Under the pieces are notes generated by a model. That model was not told the origin of the DNA, made no database searches, and saw only the letters and a list, made by a program, of their open reading frames with translations. From Archangiaceae bacterium (GTDB lineage Bacteria; Myxococcota; Myxococcia; Myxococcales; Myxococcaceae): 62,290 bases of DNA. This document shows, in pieces, positions 8,569 through 17,516 of this stretch. Position 1 is the stretch's first letter, and every line of letters starts with the position of its first letter. The stretch lies in contig JAACJQ010000033.1 in the NCBI GenBank assembly GCA_016879935.1, forward strand, positions 1-62,290, read 5' to 3'. The position numbers and the translations under genes were made by a program.

Positions 8569-9404
8569 TTCTCAGTCCCCACGCAGGTCCGGCCCAGCTT
8601 CCCGCGAACGAGCGGAGTCTGCTCTGCGGCGGTCATCTGGCGCGAGAGACTCAGCGCATCATTTCGCCGGCCCAGCTCGCAGAGGGCAGTGATCTCCACG
8701 ACCATCAGCTCCGGTGCGAGCGCTCCGTTGCGATCTGCGAGTCGGGCCTCACGCGCGGTGGAGCGAGCCACTTCGGGTTGGTGCTGCTCGAGCGCTTCGA
8801 CGGCAGCTGTGAGCGCTGCCACCTGGGCGGCAGTGGAGTCGACCGGCTGTTCCTGATGCCGCACCACTGGTGGCGCGGGCTCGCTCGGCTTCGGGAGGTG
8901 GGGAACTTCTGGTGTCGGCTCGGCCGCGACGACGTCGGGCTTCACCTCCACGCGTGCTGCAGGGCGCGGCGTTGCCACGAGAGGGGTCGGAACGACGACT
9001 GGCGGTGCCACTGCTTCCGTCGGCTGCTCGACGGGAGGGGCCACGACGATCGGCTGCACCGACGGAACGGTGGGCGGCGGCGCGGGCATCGGCGCAACAA
9101 CGCGAGGCGGCGGAGCCGGCGGTGCGAGGGCGCGCTTCACGGCGACGGTCCCACCAATACCGAGTGCGGTCGCGACGAGCCCAGCCCCGATCATGGTGAT
9201 CAACGAGCTGCTCGCCGCGACCGCGGTTCCGCCCCCAGAAGCTGTCGCCACCGTTGCAGCGGTCGCTGTCGCCGTCGCAGCCGTCGCCGTCGTCGCCGCA
9301 AAGACAGCAGCTCCGATCTTCGCGGTCTGCGCGGGTGTCGGCCCGCCTTGTCGTTTCGCCCGCTCGAGGAGCGCGCGTGATTCGTTCGAGAGCCCGGCCG
9401 TCAT
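8565..9404 (-). CDS. single-pass membrane protein paired with ECF sigma factor
   Basis: The protein has 279 residues. A short polar N-terminus (residues 1-28) is followed by an Ala/Thr-rich stretch, a Gly/Ala-rich hydrophobic helix around 68-90, a Pro-rich linker of about 110 residues, and a C-terminal Ala/Glu-rich helical region ending in two helices with Cys. It overlaps the sigma factor gene by ATGA, the usual arrangement for an anti-sigma factor or co-regulator. No zinc-type anti-sigma motif (HxxxCxxC) is visible, so if it is an anti-sigma factor it is of an uncharacterised type. The C-terminal helices resemble TPR-like segments. The regulatory role is inferred from context. Confidence 0.7.
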   Translation of the reverse strand: MTAGLSNESRALLERAKRQGGPTPAQTAKIGAAVFAATTATAATATATAATVATASGGGTAVAASSSLITMIGAGLVATALGIGGTVAVKRALAPPAPPPRVVAPMPAPPPTVPSVQPIVVAPPVEQPTEAVAPPVVVPTPLVATPRPAARVEVKPDVVAAEPTPEVPHLPKPSEPAPPVVRHQEQPVDSTAAQVAALTAAVEALEQHQPEVARSTAREARLADRNGALAPELMVVEITALCELGRRNDALSLSRQMTAAEQTPLVRGKLGRTCVGTEK

Positions 9405-9943
9405 CTCTCACCTCCAGCTGCTTCGACCAGCGCGTTGAACCGCAGCCGCGCAGCCCTCAGTCGAGTCGAGACCGTGTTCACGTTCGTCTCGGTCAGCTCG
9501 GCGACTTCCGGAGCGGTCAGCCCCTGAAACTCCACCGCGACGAAGACGGCGCGCTGCTGGTCATCGAGTTGTTCGAGCAGACGCAGCACCAGCTCGAGCG
9601 CCTGGCGATCTGCCGCGGCGTCGTGAGGCGAGCGGTGCTCGTCGAGAATGGACGAGGACAGCGGCTCCCACGCGCCTTTGCGGGTCTCACGCCGTCGATA
9701 GTCCTTCGCGACTCGCAGCGCGATTCCGTGCAGCCAGGTCTTCAGGCTCGAGGCGCCCCGAAACGAGGCCAGCTGGCGGTGGGCGATGATGAACGTGTCT
9801 TGCGTGGCGTCGTCGACGAAGCGCAGCGGCACGCCGAGGCGTTCGATGAAGCGCCAGATCGTGTCGACGTGCGCCTGATACAGCGCCTCGAAGTCGAGGG
9901 TCGCCTCTGCCGGCGGCTCCAGGTGTCGAGCGATCTCAGACAT
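9401..9943 (-). CDS. ECF-type RNA polymerase sigma factor
   Basis: The protein has 180 residues with the two-domain layout of extracytoplasmic-function sigma factors. Region 2 (about residues 18-85) contains the DATQDTFIIAHRQL core that binds the polymerase and melts the -10, followed by SSLKTWLHGIALRVAKDYRRR. Region 4 (about 115-170) has the helix-turn-helix LTAPEVAELTETNVNTVSTRLRAAR that reads the -35. It directs polymerase to a small regulon, normally including its own operon. The partner membrane protein overlaps its 3' end by ATGA. No TA-type -10 element is found upstream of this operon, in contrast to most other first genes here, as expected if it uses its own promoter class. Confidence 0.92.
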   Translation of the reverse strand: MSEIARHLEPPAEATLDFEALYQAHVDTIWRFIERLGVPLRFVDDATQDTFIIAHRQLASFRGASSLKTWLHGIALRVAKDYRRRETRKGAWEPLSSSILDEHRSPHDAAADRQALELVLRLLEQLDDQQRAVFVAVEFQGLTAPEVAELTETNVNTVSTRLRAARLRFNALVEAAGGER

Positions 9944-9981
9944 CGATCATGAGTGGCCACGCCATCGAGATTCCGTTGGGC

Positions 9982-10845
9982 TCATCGCGACCAGCCCAGC
10001 CAGCCGCCGGCCTCGAGGCTGAAAGGCCCTGAACTCACGGCGGGAGTGCCCTCGAACTCGGCGACGGGCCTGCGCAGGTTGGCGCGTGCCGCGACTTGCA
10101 GCCCCACCTCGAAGCCGGGCCCGAAGACGAAGGCTGCGCGCGCTCGGGCGCCGCCCGACATGAGCAGGCCCGTGCCCGAGTCGGGGTTGGTGACGCCGCT
10201 GCCGACGAGACTCCAGAGCTCTCCGACGAAGGTGCCGCAGATGGCCGGGCGGAAGGAGCCGATTGACGGCGCGAAGCAGGCGGCGAGATCGCCACCGAAC
10301 GCCGGCCAGATCGAGACCCTCGCGGTGTCGGTCGGCCCGGCCACGAACGTCGCGGGCACACCTGCGCGCACGGTCAGCTCGAGCTCGAGCACGCCCAGTC
10401 GAAGCGCCCCGGCGAGGGTGAAGCGCGGCGCGACGTCGGGCAGGGTGAAGGCATGGGCGAGGGCTCCGAGGCGAACGGCGCCGTGCACCGAGGGCTCGGG
10501 CGATGGCTCGTCGAGGAGCGGGGGCGGGGTGGGCGGCGCTTCTGGCGTCACTTCTCCCGAGACGAAGCGCTCGGCGCCCTTGAGACCGAGCTGCAGCAGG
10601 GCGCTGGCCGCACGGCGGGCGTCGTCACAGCTCGCCACCTCGAGCCGGCGCGTCGCGGTGAACGGCTTGTTGAAGGTGAGATCGACGAGCCACCTGGCAG
10701 TGGGCGTGGTGGTGAGCCTCACGACGGCTGCGCCCGTTCCGCCGCTGGTGACTGCCGCGAGATCGGGCAGCGGGCAGCTCTCGGGCGCGACCCAGCCGAC
10801 GTCGAGCCCACCCACCGCCACCAGGAGCAGAACACCGAACGGCAT
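9982..10845 (-). CDS. envelope protein upstream of the sigma gene, beta-rich C-terminus
   Basis: The protein has 287 residues and starts with a hydrophobic MPFGVLLLVAVGG segment that looks like a signal peptide. Residues 25-90 may be a small periplasmic domain with one Cys pair (SC and ASCDD). A Pro-rich linker follows, and the last 170 residues alternate hydrophobic and polar residues with many Gly and Ala, consistent with outer-membrane beta strands. No family was recognised. It lies 38 bases upstream of the ECF sigma gene in the same direction and probably belongs to the same unit. It may be a sensor or a target, but this is inference only. Confidence 0.65.
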   Translation of the reverse strand: MPFGVLLLVAVGGLDVGWVAPESCPLPDLAAVTSGGTGAAVVRLTTTPTARWLVDLTFNKPFTATRRLEVASCDDARRAASALLQLGLKGAERFVSGEVTPEAPPTPPPLLDEPSPEPSVHGAVRLGALAHAFTLPDVAPRFTLAGALRLGVLELELTVRAGVPATFVAGPTDTARVSIWPAFGGDLAACFAPSIGSFRPAICGTFVGELWSLVGSGVTNPDSGTGLLMSGGARARAAFVFGPGFEVGLQVAARANLRRPVAEFEGTPAVSSGPFSLEAGGWLGWSR

Positions 10846-10933
10846 GAGCGCTGAGCATCTCCCAGATGAGCTGCGGTTCGTCGAGAACTTCGGCCGTCTG
10901 ACACGTGACGAGCCGGCGGAGGGACATTGCTCC

Positions 10934-12166
10934 TCAGCCGACGCGCGCGCCCTTCGCGATGACGACGATGCCCGACTCGGTCACCGAGAAGCGCTTCTTG
11001 TCTTCTTCGACGTCGACGCCGATCTGCGTGCCGGGCGGAATGGTGACGTTCTTGTCGATGATCGCGCGGCGCACGATGGAGTGCCGGCCGACCTCGACGC
11101 CCTCCATGAGAATCGAGTTGCTCACCTCGGCCCACGAGTTCACGCGCACGCGCGGCGACAGCACCGAGCGATGCACGTTGCCGCCCGAGATGATGCAGCC
11201 CTCGCTCACGAGGGAGTCGGTGGCGCGACCGATGCGCTGCTTGTCGAGATCGTTGAACACGAACTTCGCCGGAGGCAGCGTGGAGTTCGCCGTGTGAATC
11301 GGCCACTCCGAGTTGTAGAGGTTGAAGATCGGCTCGACGCCGACGAGGTCCATGTTGCACTGGAAGTAGGCGTCGAGCGTTCCCACGTCGCGCCAGTAGC
11401 CGCGCTCGCGCTGACCCTGGCCGGGCACCACGTTCGAGAGAAAGTCGTAGGCGAACACGTTCGCCCGGTTGTGCATGAACGAGAGAATCGACTTGCCGAA
11501 GTCGTGCGCCGACCCCTCGACCTTCGCGTCGTTCACCACCTCGTTCACGAGCGCATCGGTGCGGAACAGGTAGTTGCCCATCGAGGCGAGGCAGCGCGTC
11601 GGGTCTCCGGGCATCGGCGGCGGGTTCTTCGGCTTCTCGACGAAGTCCTTCACGCGACCGTCGGCGTCGACGTGCAGAATGCCGAACTGGCTGCCCTCTT
11701 CGATGGGCACCGGCAGCACCGCCACCGTGCAGTCGGCCTGATTCTTCAGGTGGAAGTCGAGCATCTGCCGGGTGTCCATCACGTAGACGTGGTCGGCGCC
11801 GAAGACGAAGACGTGGTCGGGTGACTCGTCGGTGATGAGGTTCAGGTTCTGGTAGATCGCGTCAGCGCTGCCCTTGTACCAGTCGCCGCCCGTTCTCATC
11901 TGGGCCGGCACGGTCTCGCAGTAGTGCCCGAGGAAGGCCGTCATGCGCCATGCGCGCGAGAGGTGGTTGTTGAGCGAGTCGCTCTTGTACTGCGTCAGCA
12001 CCTTCAGCTTGTAGATGCCGGAGTTGACGAAGTTCGAGAGACAGAAATCGATGATGCGGTAGCGCCCGGCGAACGGCACCGCCGGCTTCGCGCGCTCTCG
12101 CGTCAGGGGTTCGAGTCTGGTTCCGGCGCCGCCAGCGAGAATCATCGCCATCGTTCGACCGAGCAT
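10934..12166 (-). CDS. glgC: glucose-1-phosphate adenylyltransferase
   Basis: It makes ADP-glucose from ATP and glucose-1-phosphate, the committed step of bacterial glycogen synthesis in the cytosol. The 410-residue length is normal for GlgC. Visible motifs: [31 protein letters not shown] at residues 7-37 (nucleotide and activator site), [20 protein letters not shown] (catalytic Asp), [10 protein letters not shown]-type text ([10 protein letters not shown]), FVEKPK, and a C-terminal left-handed beta-helix of hexapeptide-type repeats. No other glycogen gene is next to it. It is divergent from the Tat-exported subunit gene at 12239 across 72 bases. Confidence 0.95.
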   Translation of the reverse strand: MLGRTMAMILAGGAGTRLEPLTRERAKPAVPFAGRYRIIDFCLSNFVNSGIYKLKVLTQYKSDSLNNHLSRAWRMTAFLGHYCETVPAQMRTGGDWYKGSADAIYQNLNLITDESPDHVFVFGADHVYVMDTRQMLDFHLKNQADCTVAVLPVPIEEGSQFGILHVDADGRVKDFVEKPKNPPPMPGDPTRCLASMGNYLFRTDALVNEVVNDAKVEGSAHDFGKSILSFMHNRANVFAYDFLSNVVPGQGQRERGYWRDVGTLDAYFQCNMDLVGVEPIFNLYNSEWPIHTANSTLPPAKFVFNDLDKQRIGRATDSLVSEGCIISGGNVHRSVLSPRVRVNSWAEVSNSILMEGVEVGRHSIVRRAIIDKNVTIPPGTQIGVDVEEDKKRFSVTESGIVVIAKGARVG

Positions 12167-12172
12167 GCGACG

Positions 12173-12178
12173 AGCCTA
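12173..12178 (-). promoter_or_regulatory. candidate -10 element of glgC
   Basis: TAGGCT on the minus strand begins 12 bases upstream of the glgC ATG, with no Shine-Dalgarno sequence between. It is one member of the recurring leaderless-type set. Confidence 0.35.
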
Positions 12179-12223
12179 CACCCGTGGTTCGAAGGCGGTG
12201 ACCCTTCGTTCGTCGCGAACGTG

Positions 12224-12229
12224 TATCGT
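12224..12229 (+). promoter_or_regulatory. candidate -10 element of the Tat-exported subunit gene
   Basis: TATCGT starts 15 bases upstream of the ATG at 12239, and no Shine-Dalgarno sequence separates them. It faces the glgC element across a short divergent region. Confidence 0.4.
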
Positions 12230-12238
12230 GCCGCGCCC

Positions 12239-12913
12239 ATGAAGATGTACCTGCCTCCACCCGGGACGAAGCCCTCGCGACGCGGGGTTCTGAAGAAGGG
12301 CCTGCTCGGCGGCGCACTGCTTGCGCTCGGCGGCGGCGGCTTCTTGTTCACGCGCAAATCGGTCGAGGTCGACCTGCCGGGTGATGGCCTGCTGGTGCTG
12401 ACGCCGCGCGAGTTCGCGATTCTGACGGCGCTCTCGTGGCGCATGATCGCCAAGCGCGACGGCTTCCCCGGCGTCGAAGAGCTGCAGGTCGCGCGCGGCT
12501 GCGATCGGATTCTCTCGCTCGTCGACGCGACGGCGCTGGCCGAGACGAAGCAACTGCTGATGCTGCTCGAGAACGCGCTGCCCAACTTCCTCTTCGGGCG
12601 GCGCGCGAAGACGTTCTCGACGATGTCGACCGACGAGCAAGACGCGGTGCTGACCGAGTGGCAGACGAGCCGAATCACGCTCCGGCGCACGGGCTTCACC
12701 GCGCTGCGTGGGCTCGTGCTGGCGGCGTACTTTCAGAGTGACAAGACGTGGGCGGCCGTCGGCTACCCCGGCCCGCTGCCGGGCATTCACGACCCGAACG
12801 CGCCGGTGTGGAAGGGCGGCGGCGTCGAGCGGCCGGTCGGCAACGGCACGTACCATGAAGCGCTCGTGGCTCCGGTGCCCGCGCCTGCAGCAGTCGACGG
12901 AGGCACGCCATGA
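12239..12913 (+). CDS. Tat-exported small subunit of a GMC oxidoreductase
   Basis: The protein has 224 residues. The N-terminus has a twin-arginine signal, SRRGVLKKGLLGGALLALGGGG (residues 13-34), so the folded protein crosses the membrane through Tat. The mature part (LTPREFAILTALSWRMI...) resembles the gluconate 2-dehydrogenase subunit 3 family, the small subunit that escorts flavin-containing GMC dehydrogenases. The stop overlaps the start of the GMC gene (ATGA), so the two are made together; the small subunit probably carries the flavoprotein out as a hitch-hiker. No signal peptide is present on the large subunit, which supports this. Confidence 0.8.
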   Translation: MKMYLPPPGTKPSRRGVLKKGLLGGALLALGGGGFLFTRKSVEVDLPGDGLLVLTPREFAILTALSWRMIAKRDGFPGVEELQVARGCDRILSLVDATALAETKQLLMLLENALPNFLFGRRAKTFSTMSTDEQDAVLTEWQTSRITLRRTGFTALRGLVLAAYFQSDKTWAAVGYPGPLPGIHDPNAPVWKGGGVERPVGNGTYHEALVAPVPAPAAVDGGTP

Positions 12914-14460
12914 CGCAGGGTCGCATCGTGACGGGGCCGGAGATCACGCAGGATCTCAACCTCGAGTGTGACGTGTGCATCGTCGGCTCGGGCTCGGGCG
13001 GCGCGTGGACGGCGCACGAGCTCGCGAAGCAGGGCAAGTCGGTCGTGATGCTCGAAGAGGGCGGGTACCACACGCGCCGCGAGTTCGACATGACCGAGCC
13101 GCGCGCGTTCCAGAACCTGTACCAGGAGCTCGGCAACCGGGCGACCGACGACCTCGCGATGACGATTCTGCAGGGCCGCAGCGTCGGCGGCGGCACGACG
13201 GTGAACTGGTGCTCGAGCTTCCGCACGCCCGAGCGCATCTTGAAGATCTGGCGCGAGCGTCACGGCATCGAGACCATCTCGACGCAGACGCTGTCGCCGC
13301 ATTGGGATCAGATCGAGAAGCGGCTGCACATCGCCGAGTGGCCGCTCGAGATGATCAACGCCAACAACAAGGTGCTGTGGGATGGCCTGGGCAAGCTCGG
13401 CTACGAGCGCGGGCTCATTCGCCGCAACGTGAACAACTGCCTCAACCTCGGCTACTGCGGCATGGGCTGCCCGGTCGACGCGAAGCAGTCGATGTTGGTG
13501 ACGGTCATTCCCGATGCGGTCGAAGCCGGCGTGACGCTCTACGCGAACACCTCGGCCCGCGTGCTCGATTGGGATGGACGCAAGGTGACGGCCGTTCGCG
13601 CCGAGGTGCTCGACGTCGCCACGCGCAAGCCGACGGGCGTGAAGGTCGTGGTGAAGGCGAAGGTCACGGTGGTGAGCGGCGGCGCGATCAACTCGCCCGG
13701 CCTGCTGATGCGCTCACAGCTGATGTCGGAAGGCCGCGTCGGCGAGAAGACGTGGTTCCACCCGGTGCTGTTGATGATGGGGTTGTTCGAGCACGAGGTG
13801 AATGCGTTTCGTGGCGCGCCGCAGAGCGTGTACTCGCACCACTTCGTCGACCGCGGCCCGGGGAAGATGGGTTACTTCCTCGAGGTTCCGCCGGTGCACC
13901 CGATGCTCGCGTCGACGACGGCGACGGGCTCGGGCGCCGAGACGATGGAGTTGATGACGAAGTTCAACCGCCTCAACGTCATGCTCGCGATTCACGTCGA
14001 CGGGCTGTCGCCAGACGAAGAGGGCGGCACGGTGCGGCTGCGTGATGGCGCGTACAACCGGTACTCGATCAAGTACGCGTTCACTCCAGCGCATTGGGAG
14101 GCGTTCCGCTCTGCGTGCAAGGAGATGGCGAAGCTCCAGTTCGCCGCGGGCGCGACGATGGTGCGGTCGCTGCACGTGAACCCGGTGACGCTGAACTCTG
14201 CTGCCGAGATCGACAAGCTCGACGACGCCGCCTGGGAGCCGATGCAGGTTCGCGTCGCGACGGCGCATCAGATGGGCGGCTGCCGCATGGGCAAGGATCC
14301 ATCGACGTCGGTGGTCGACCCGCACCTCAAGTACCACTCGCTCGACAACCTGTTCGTCGTCGATGGCTCGGTGCTGCCGACGTCACTCGGCGTGAACCCG
14401 CAAGAGACGATCTTCGGCATCGCGCGCTGGGCGGCGACGCACATCGGTCAGGCGGTCTGA
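12910..14460 (+). CDS. GMC-family FAD oxidoreductase
   Basis: The protein has 516 residues. The Rossmann FAD motif VGSGSGGAWTAHELAKQG is at about residues 24-41, with LEEGG as the ribose-binding acidic end. VGGGTTVNWCSSFRTP is the GMC signature 1 region. The Cys-rich insert NCLNLGYCGMGCPVDAKQS (about 178-196) resembles the one seen in long-chain alcohol oxidases and related enzymes. The C-terminus has HQMGGCRMG and LFVVDGSVLPTSLGVNPQ, with the catalytic His in the first and the second Asn/His site in the last. It probably oxidises an alcohol or sugar alcohol in the periplasm, passing electrons to the membrane chain. Substrate not determinable. Confidence 0.88.
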   Translation: MTQGRIVTGPEITQDLNLECDVCIVGSGSGGAWTAHELAKQGKSVVMLEEGGYHTRREFDMTEPRAFQNLYQELGNRATDDLAMTILQGRSVGGGTTVNWCSSFRTPERILKIWRERHGIETISTQTLSPHWDQIEKRLHIAEWPLEMINANNKVLWDGLGKLGYERGLIRRNVNNCLNLGYCGMGCPVDAKQSMLVTVIPDAVEAGVTLYANTSARVLDWDGRKVTAVRAEVLDVATRKPTGVKVVVKAKVTVVSGGAINSPGLLMRSQLMSEGRVGEKTWFHPVLLMMGLFEHEVNAFRGAPQSVYSHHFVDRGPGKMGYFLEVPPVHPMLASTTATGSGAETMELMTKFNRLNVMLAIHVDGLSPDEEGGTVRLRDGAYNRYSIKYAFTPAHWEAFRSACKEMAKLQFAAGATMVRSLHVNPVTLNSAAEIDKLDDAAWEPMQVRVATAHQMGGCRMGKDPSTSVVDPHLKYHSLDNLFVVDGSVLPTSLGVNPQETIFGIARWAATHIGQAV

Positions 14461-14464
14461 GCGG

Positions 14465-15277
14465 TCACTCCGGTTCGGGCGCGTCGTCTTTCTTCGCGAC
14501 CTTCTTCACCGGCAGCTTCGGAGCACGGCTCACCTCTGCCGACGGGAACTTCGCCTGGGCGTCGAGGTAGGCCTTCGGGTCGGCAGCCTTCTTCGGCTTC
14601 TTCGCCGCATCGACCGGCGCCGCTTCGTACGCAGGCACGTTTCCCGGAGACGCGGCCACCTTCGCGCCATCGCAGAACAACCACTCGGCGCGGCCCTTCT
14701 CGTCTTCGAACGCCGCGAACAACACGGGGCCTGCCGGTGCCTTCTGGCCCTTCGCCGGCGGAGCACAGGTTTTCTCCTTCGCCGCCTGCTGGGCCGCGGG
14801 CAGCCCGTCTTTCCACGCGGCGAGCGCCTTCTTCGCCTTCACGACCTCGAGCAGCTCTGGCGCTTCCGCGATGCGTTTGCGGCCCTGATCGGTCAGCTCC
14901 TCGGTGCGAATGAGCCCCTCGAACCGGCAGCCCGCCTTGCTCGCCTGGTGCACGCCGCGCTTCTGCAGATCGAGCGCGACGGGCAACGTGCGCTGCGCCT
15001 CTTCGAGCAGCGCGATGTGCTCCTCGGCCCACACCCCGTCAGGTCCAGCTGACGTCTGGCCGAGGAAGTTCGCGAGCAACACGCTCATCGACTCGAAGTC
15101 CTGCTGCACCAGCTTCGGGTCGATCGCACAGAGATCGCCGACGCGAGACCAGTCGCGGTAGCTCGCGCGCTGCCCACCCAACGTCACGAACGCCTCGGGC
15201 GGAACGGTGACGACTCGTTTCACGCATGCAGTGGACGAGACGAACAGCGCAGCGACGACGAGACGGCGAACGATCAT
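14465..15277 (-). CDS. lipoprotein of unknown function
   Basis: The protein has 270 residues. The signal peptide ends in SSTAC, a clear lipobox. The mature part is mostly alpha-helical and charged, with a Lys/Ala/Pro-rich tail (APKLPVKKVAKK). Four further Cys are present (LCAID, GCRFEG, KTCAPP, LFCDG), possibly two disulphides. No family was recognised. The stop lies only 4 bases from the convergent GMC gene. The 131 bases upstream separate it from the divergent FHA-GGDEF gene. Confidence 0.7.
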   Translation of the reverse strand: MIVRRLVVAALFVSSTACVKRVVTVPPEAFVTLGGQRASYRDWSRVGDLCAIDPKLVQQDFESMSVLLANFLGQTSAGPDGVWAEEHIALLEEAQRTLPVALDLQKRGVHQASKAGCRFEGLIRTEELTDQGRKRIAEAPELLEVVKAKKALAAWKDGLPAAQQAAKEKTCAPPAKGQKAPAGPVLFAAFEDEKGRAEWLFCDGAKVAASPGNVPAYEAAPVDAAKKPKKAADPKAYLDAQAKFPSAEVSRAPKLPVKKVAKKDDAPEPE

Positions 15278-15286
15278 GGCGGGCGG

Positions 15287-15292
15287 AAGCTA
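15287..15292 (-). promoter_or_regulatory. candidate -10 element of the 14465-15277 lipoprotein
   Basis: TAGCTT on the minus strand starts 15 bases upstream of the ATG at 15277; no Shine-Dalgarno sequence intervenes. Confidence 0.35.
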
Positions 15293-15392
15293 GCGTGCTT
15301 TCGTTTCGGCTCCGGGTGGAACCGACGCAGCGCGCCCAAGGTAGCCAGCAATGCGACATCGCGCAGTGCTCGGGAAGCGAGATTCCGTGTGC

Positions 15393-15398
15393 TACGAA
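15393..15398 (+). promoter_or_regulatory. candidate -10 element of the FHA-GGDEF gene
   Basis: A GCTACGAA stretch puts TACGAA 16 bases before the ATG at 15409, with only a pyrimidine-rich sequence between. The fit is weaker than at the better examples. Confidence 0.3.
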
Positions 15399-15408
15399 CC
15401 TTCTTCTC

Positions 15409-16290
15409 ATGGCGGGTCACGAGACACGCGTCACCACCATTCGAAGGCTGAAAGATCAGATCAAGGTCAGCGGAGAAAGCTGCCTGGTCGAGATCCACGG
15501 GCCCGAGCTCGGCAAGAAGTGCGTCATCGAAGGTGACGAGCTGAGCCTGGGGCGCGACGAGAAGAACACCATCGTCATCGACCTCGACAACGTCTCGCGC
15601 CGTCACGCGCTCGTCTCGGTGCGCGAGGGCAAGTTCTTCGTGAAGGACCTCGGCTCGACGAACGGCACGTACCTGAACGACGACGAGATTCACGAGGAGC
15701 AGACGTTGCGCTCGGGCGATCTGGTGAAGGTCGGCGGCGCGATCTTCAAGTTCCTGCAGGGCGGGAACATCGAGACGCTGTACCACGAGGAAATCTACCA
15801 GCTGACGATCTCGGACGGCCTCACCCAGATCAACAACAAGCGCTACTTCCTCGAGTACCTCGAGCGCGAGATGGGCCGCTGCCATCGGTACAACCGATCG
15901 CTGTCGCTCATCATGTTCGACATCGATCACTTCAAGTCGATCAACGACACCAACGGCCACCTGGCCGGTGACTACGTGCTGCGCGAGCTCGCCCAGACGC
16001 TGCGGCCGCGCATTCGCCGTGAAGAGTGCTTCGCGCGTTACGGCGGTGAAGAGTTCGCGGTGGTGATGCCCGAGGCGGGCCCCGAGAACGCACGCAAGTT
16101 CGCCGAGAAGGTTCGCAAGATGGTCGAGGACCATCGCTTCAGCTTCGAGAACAAGGACATCCAGGTGACGATCTCGCTGGGCGTGTCCGATCTCACGGGC
16201 GACATGACCGAGCCGCTCCAGTTCATCAAGCTGGCCGATCAGAACCTGTACAAGGCCAAGAAGACCGGCCGCAATCGCGTCGTCGGCTGA
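15409..16290 (+). CDS. FHA-GGDEF diguanylate cyclase
   Basis: The protein has 293 residues. Residues 25-115 are an FHA phosphothreonine-binding domain: LSLGRD, NVSRRHA and LGSTNGTYLND are the conserved ligand-contact blocks. Residues 130-291 are a GGDEF domain with DGLTQINNKRYF at the entry, FDIDHFKSINDTNGH for metal and substrate, and an intact active-site loop GGEEF at 212-216. The upstream inhibitory site reads RRxE-type (203-206) instead of RxxD, so product inhibition may be weak. It should make cyclic di-GMP in response to binding a phosphorylated partner, presumably from a Ser/Thr kinase. The ATG at 15409 was chosen; a longer reading has no domain content. Confidence 0.93.
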   Translation: MAGHETRVTTIRRLKDQIKVSGESCLVEIHGPELGKKCVIEGDELSLGRDEKNTIVIDLDNVSRRHALVSVREGKFFVKDLGSTNGTYLNDDEIHEEQTLRSGDLVKVGGAIFKFLQGGNIETLYHEEIYQLTISDGLTQINNKRYFLEYLEREMGRCHRYNRSLSLIMFDIDHFKSINDTNGHLAGDYVLRELAQTLRPRIRREECFARYGGEEFAVVMPEAGPENARKFAEKVRKMVEDHRFSFENKDIQVTISLGVSDLTGDMTEPLQFIKLADQNLYKAKKTGRNRVVG

Positions 16291-16292
16291 CG

Positions 16293-17489
16293 TCAGGGCT
16301 TCGGCACGGCCTGGCCGGCGCGCGCGATGATCTCCACCGTCGACTGATCGTTCAGGCCCGCGCCGTCACCTTTTTCGTCGACGACGCCGCCGATGCGAAT
16401 CACCTCGCCGCGCTGCAGGTAGAAGAACTTCGCGTTGCCGTCGTTGCGGTGTTTGTCCTGCAGCGCCAGCCCGATGCGGCCTTCGGGTCCACAGCCCATG
16501 AGGCGCTGGCGGCCTTTGCCTTCGAGCGGCTCCGAGACGATGCGCAGCACACGCCCCGTCGGAGGCTCGGCCCACGTCTCTCCCTTCGGCGCGAGCACGA
16601 GGTAGCTCATCTTGAGCGACTCCTTGTGCAGGCCGGCGGTTCTCGCGAGCGTCTCGGTCAGCTGCGGCATGCGCCACTGGCGCTCGGCGTGACACCAATC
16701 TGAGGGCTTGATGAGGGCAGGGCAGGCACCACGGAACAGACACGGCGCGCGCACCGCGTAGCCCTTCGCGACGAGCACATCGCGCACCTGCAGCAGCGCT
16801 CGGGAGGTGTCGCGCAGCGCGGGCTCCATCACCACGAGCGAGCCGCCGGGCTTCACACGCTCGAGCACCTTCTCGACGAGCGCGGCGCGCTTCTCGATGT
16901 CGCCGTTGAAGAGCTCGTTGAGCACGTGACCCATCGTGATGACGTCGAAGCGGCCTTCGGGCAGCGCGCGTTCGGGGCTCCATTCACGCGTGCCGAGCGC
17001 TTCCGAGGCTTCGATGGCGAGCTGCCGGGCGAGGTCGAGCGCGGGTTTGCTGCGATCGGCGGCGATCGTCTCCGAGGCGCCCGCGTCGATGCCGGCGAAG
17101 GCGAGCGGACCAGGGCCGGACCCCAGATCGAGCAGCGAGCGCGGCCTCGCGGGAAGCTCGGAGAGCAACGAGCGCGACTGCGCGTACGAGACGGGCCAGT
17201 AGAAGAGCAGGTACGCGCCGAGCAACGCCGGGTCGTCCATGTACTTCGCGCCCGCGAGCTCACGTTCACGGGTCAGCCCATGCGAGAGCCGCTTGATGCC
17301 GGCGCCCACCTCTTTCACCTCTTGCGGTGTCAGCCTCGTCGTCGGCTCGTTCTCTTCGAACTGCGGCCGGCCGCGGTGCTGCTGTTGATGCCGGGGCCCG
17401 CCCTTCGAGCGTGACGCACGGTGAGCGCGCCACACCGAGATGAGCCGGGGAATCCACGCTTCGAGATCGCGCGCTGCATCGGACGACAT
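16293..17489 (-). CDS. Rsm22-family ribosome-associated methyltransferase-like protein
   Basis: The protein has 398 residues. The SAM-binding motif LLDLGSGPGPLAFAG sits at about residues 125-139, preceded by MDDPALLGAYLLFYWPVSYAQSR, typical of the Rsm22 family. Further along, CLFRGACP and DWCHAERQWRMP fit the Cys cluster (plus His) that in mitochondrial Rsm22 relatives binds an iron-sulfur cluster. In eukaryotes this family helps assemble the small ribosomal subunit; bacterial members are poorly known. The C-terminal 70 residues are probably a small beta-barrel or OB-like domain. The start is the ATG at 17489, 40 bases from the divergent gene at 17530. A frame open further upstream has an unlike composition and is ignored. 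Confidence 0.78.
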   Translation of the reverse strand: MSSDAARDLEAWIPRLISVWRAHRASRSKGGPRHQQQHRGRPQFEENEPTTRLTPQEVKEVGAGIKRLSHGLTRERELAGAKYMDDPALLGAYLLFYWPVSYAQSRSLLSELPARPRSLLDLGSGPGPLAFAGIDAGASETIAADRSKPALDLARQLAIEASEALGTREWSPERALPEGRFDVITMGHVLNELFNGDIEKRAALVEKVLERVKPGGSLVVMEPALRDTSRALLQVRDVLVAKGYAVRAPCLFRGACPALIKPSDWCHAERQWRMPQLTETLARTAGLHKESLKMSYLVLAPKGETWAEPPTGRVLRIVSEPLEGKGRQRLMGCGPEGRIGLALQDKHRNDGNAKFFYLQRGEVIRIGGVVDEKGDGAGLNDQSTVEIIARAGQAVPKP

Positions 17490-17516
17490 GGCGGCACTTA
17501 TGCCCGGAGTGCGCAC

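Noticed and set aside
7898-8692. Plus-strand open frame rich in Pro-Ala-Glu-Pro units
   Set aside because: It is the antisense of the glycine-repeat tract of the secreted hydrolase; the lipobox and hydrolase motifs are on the other strand.
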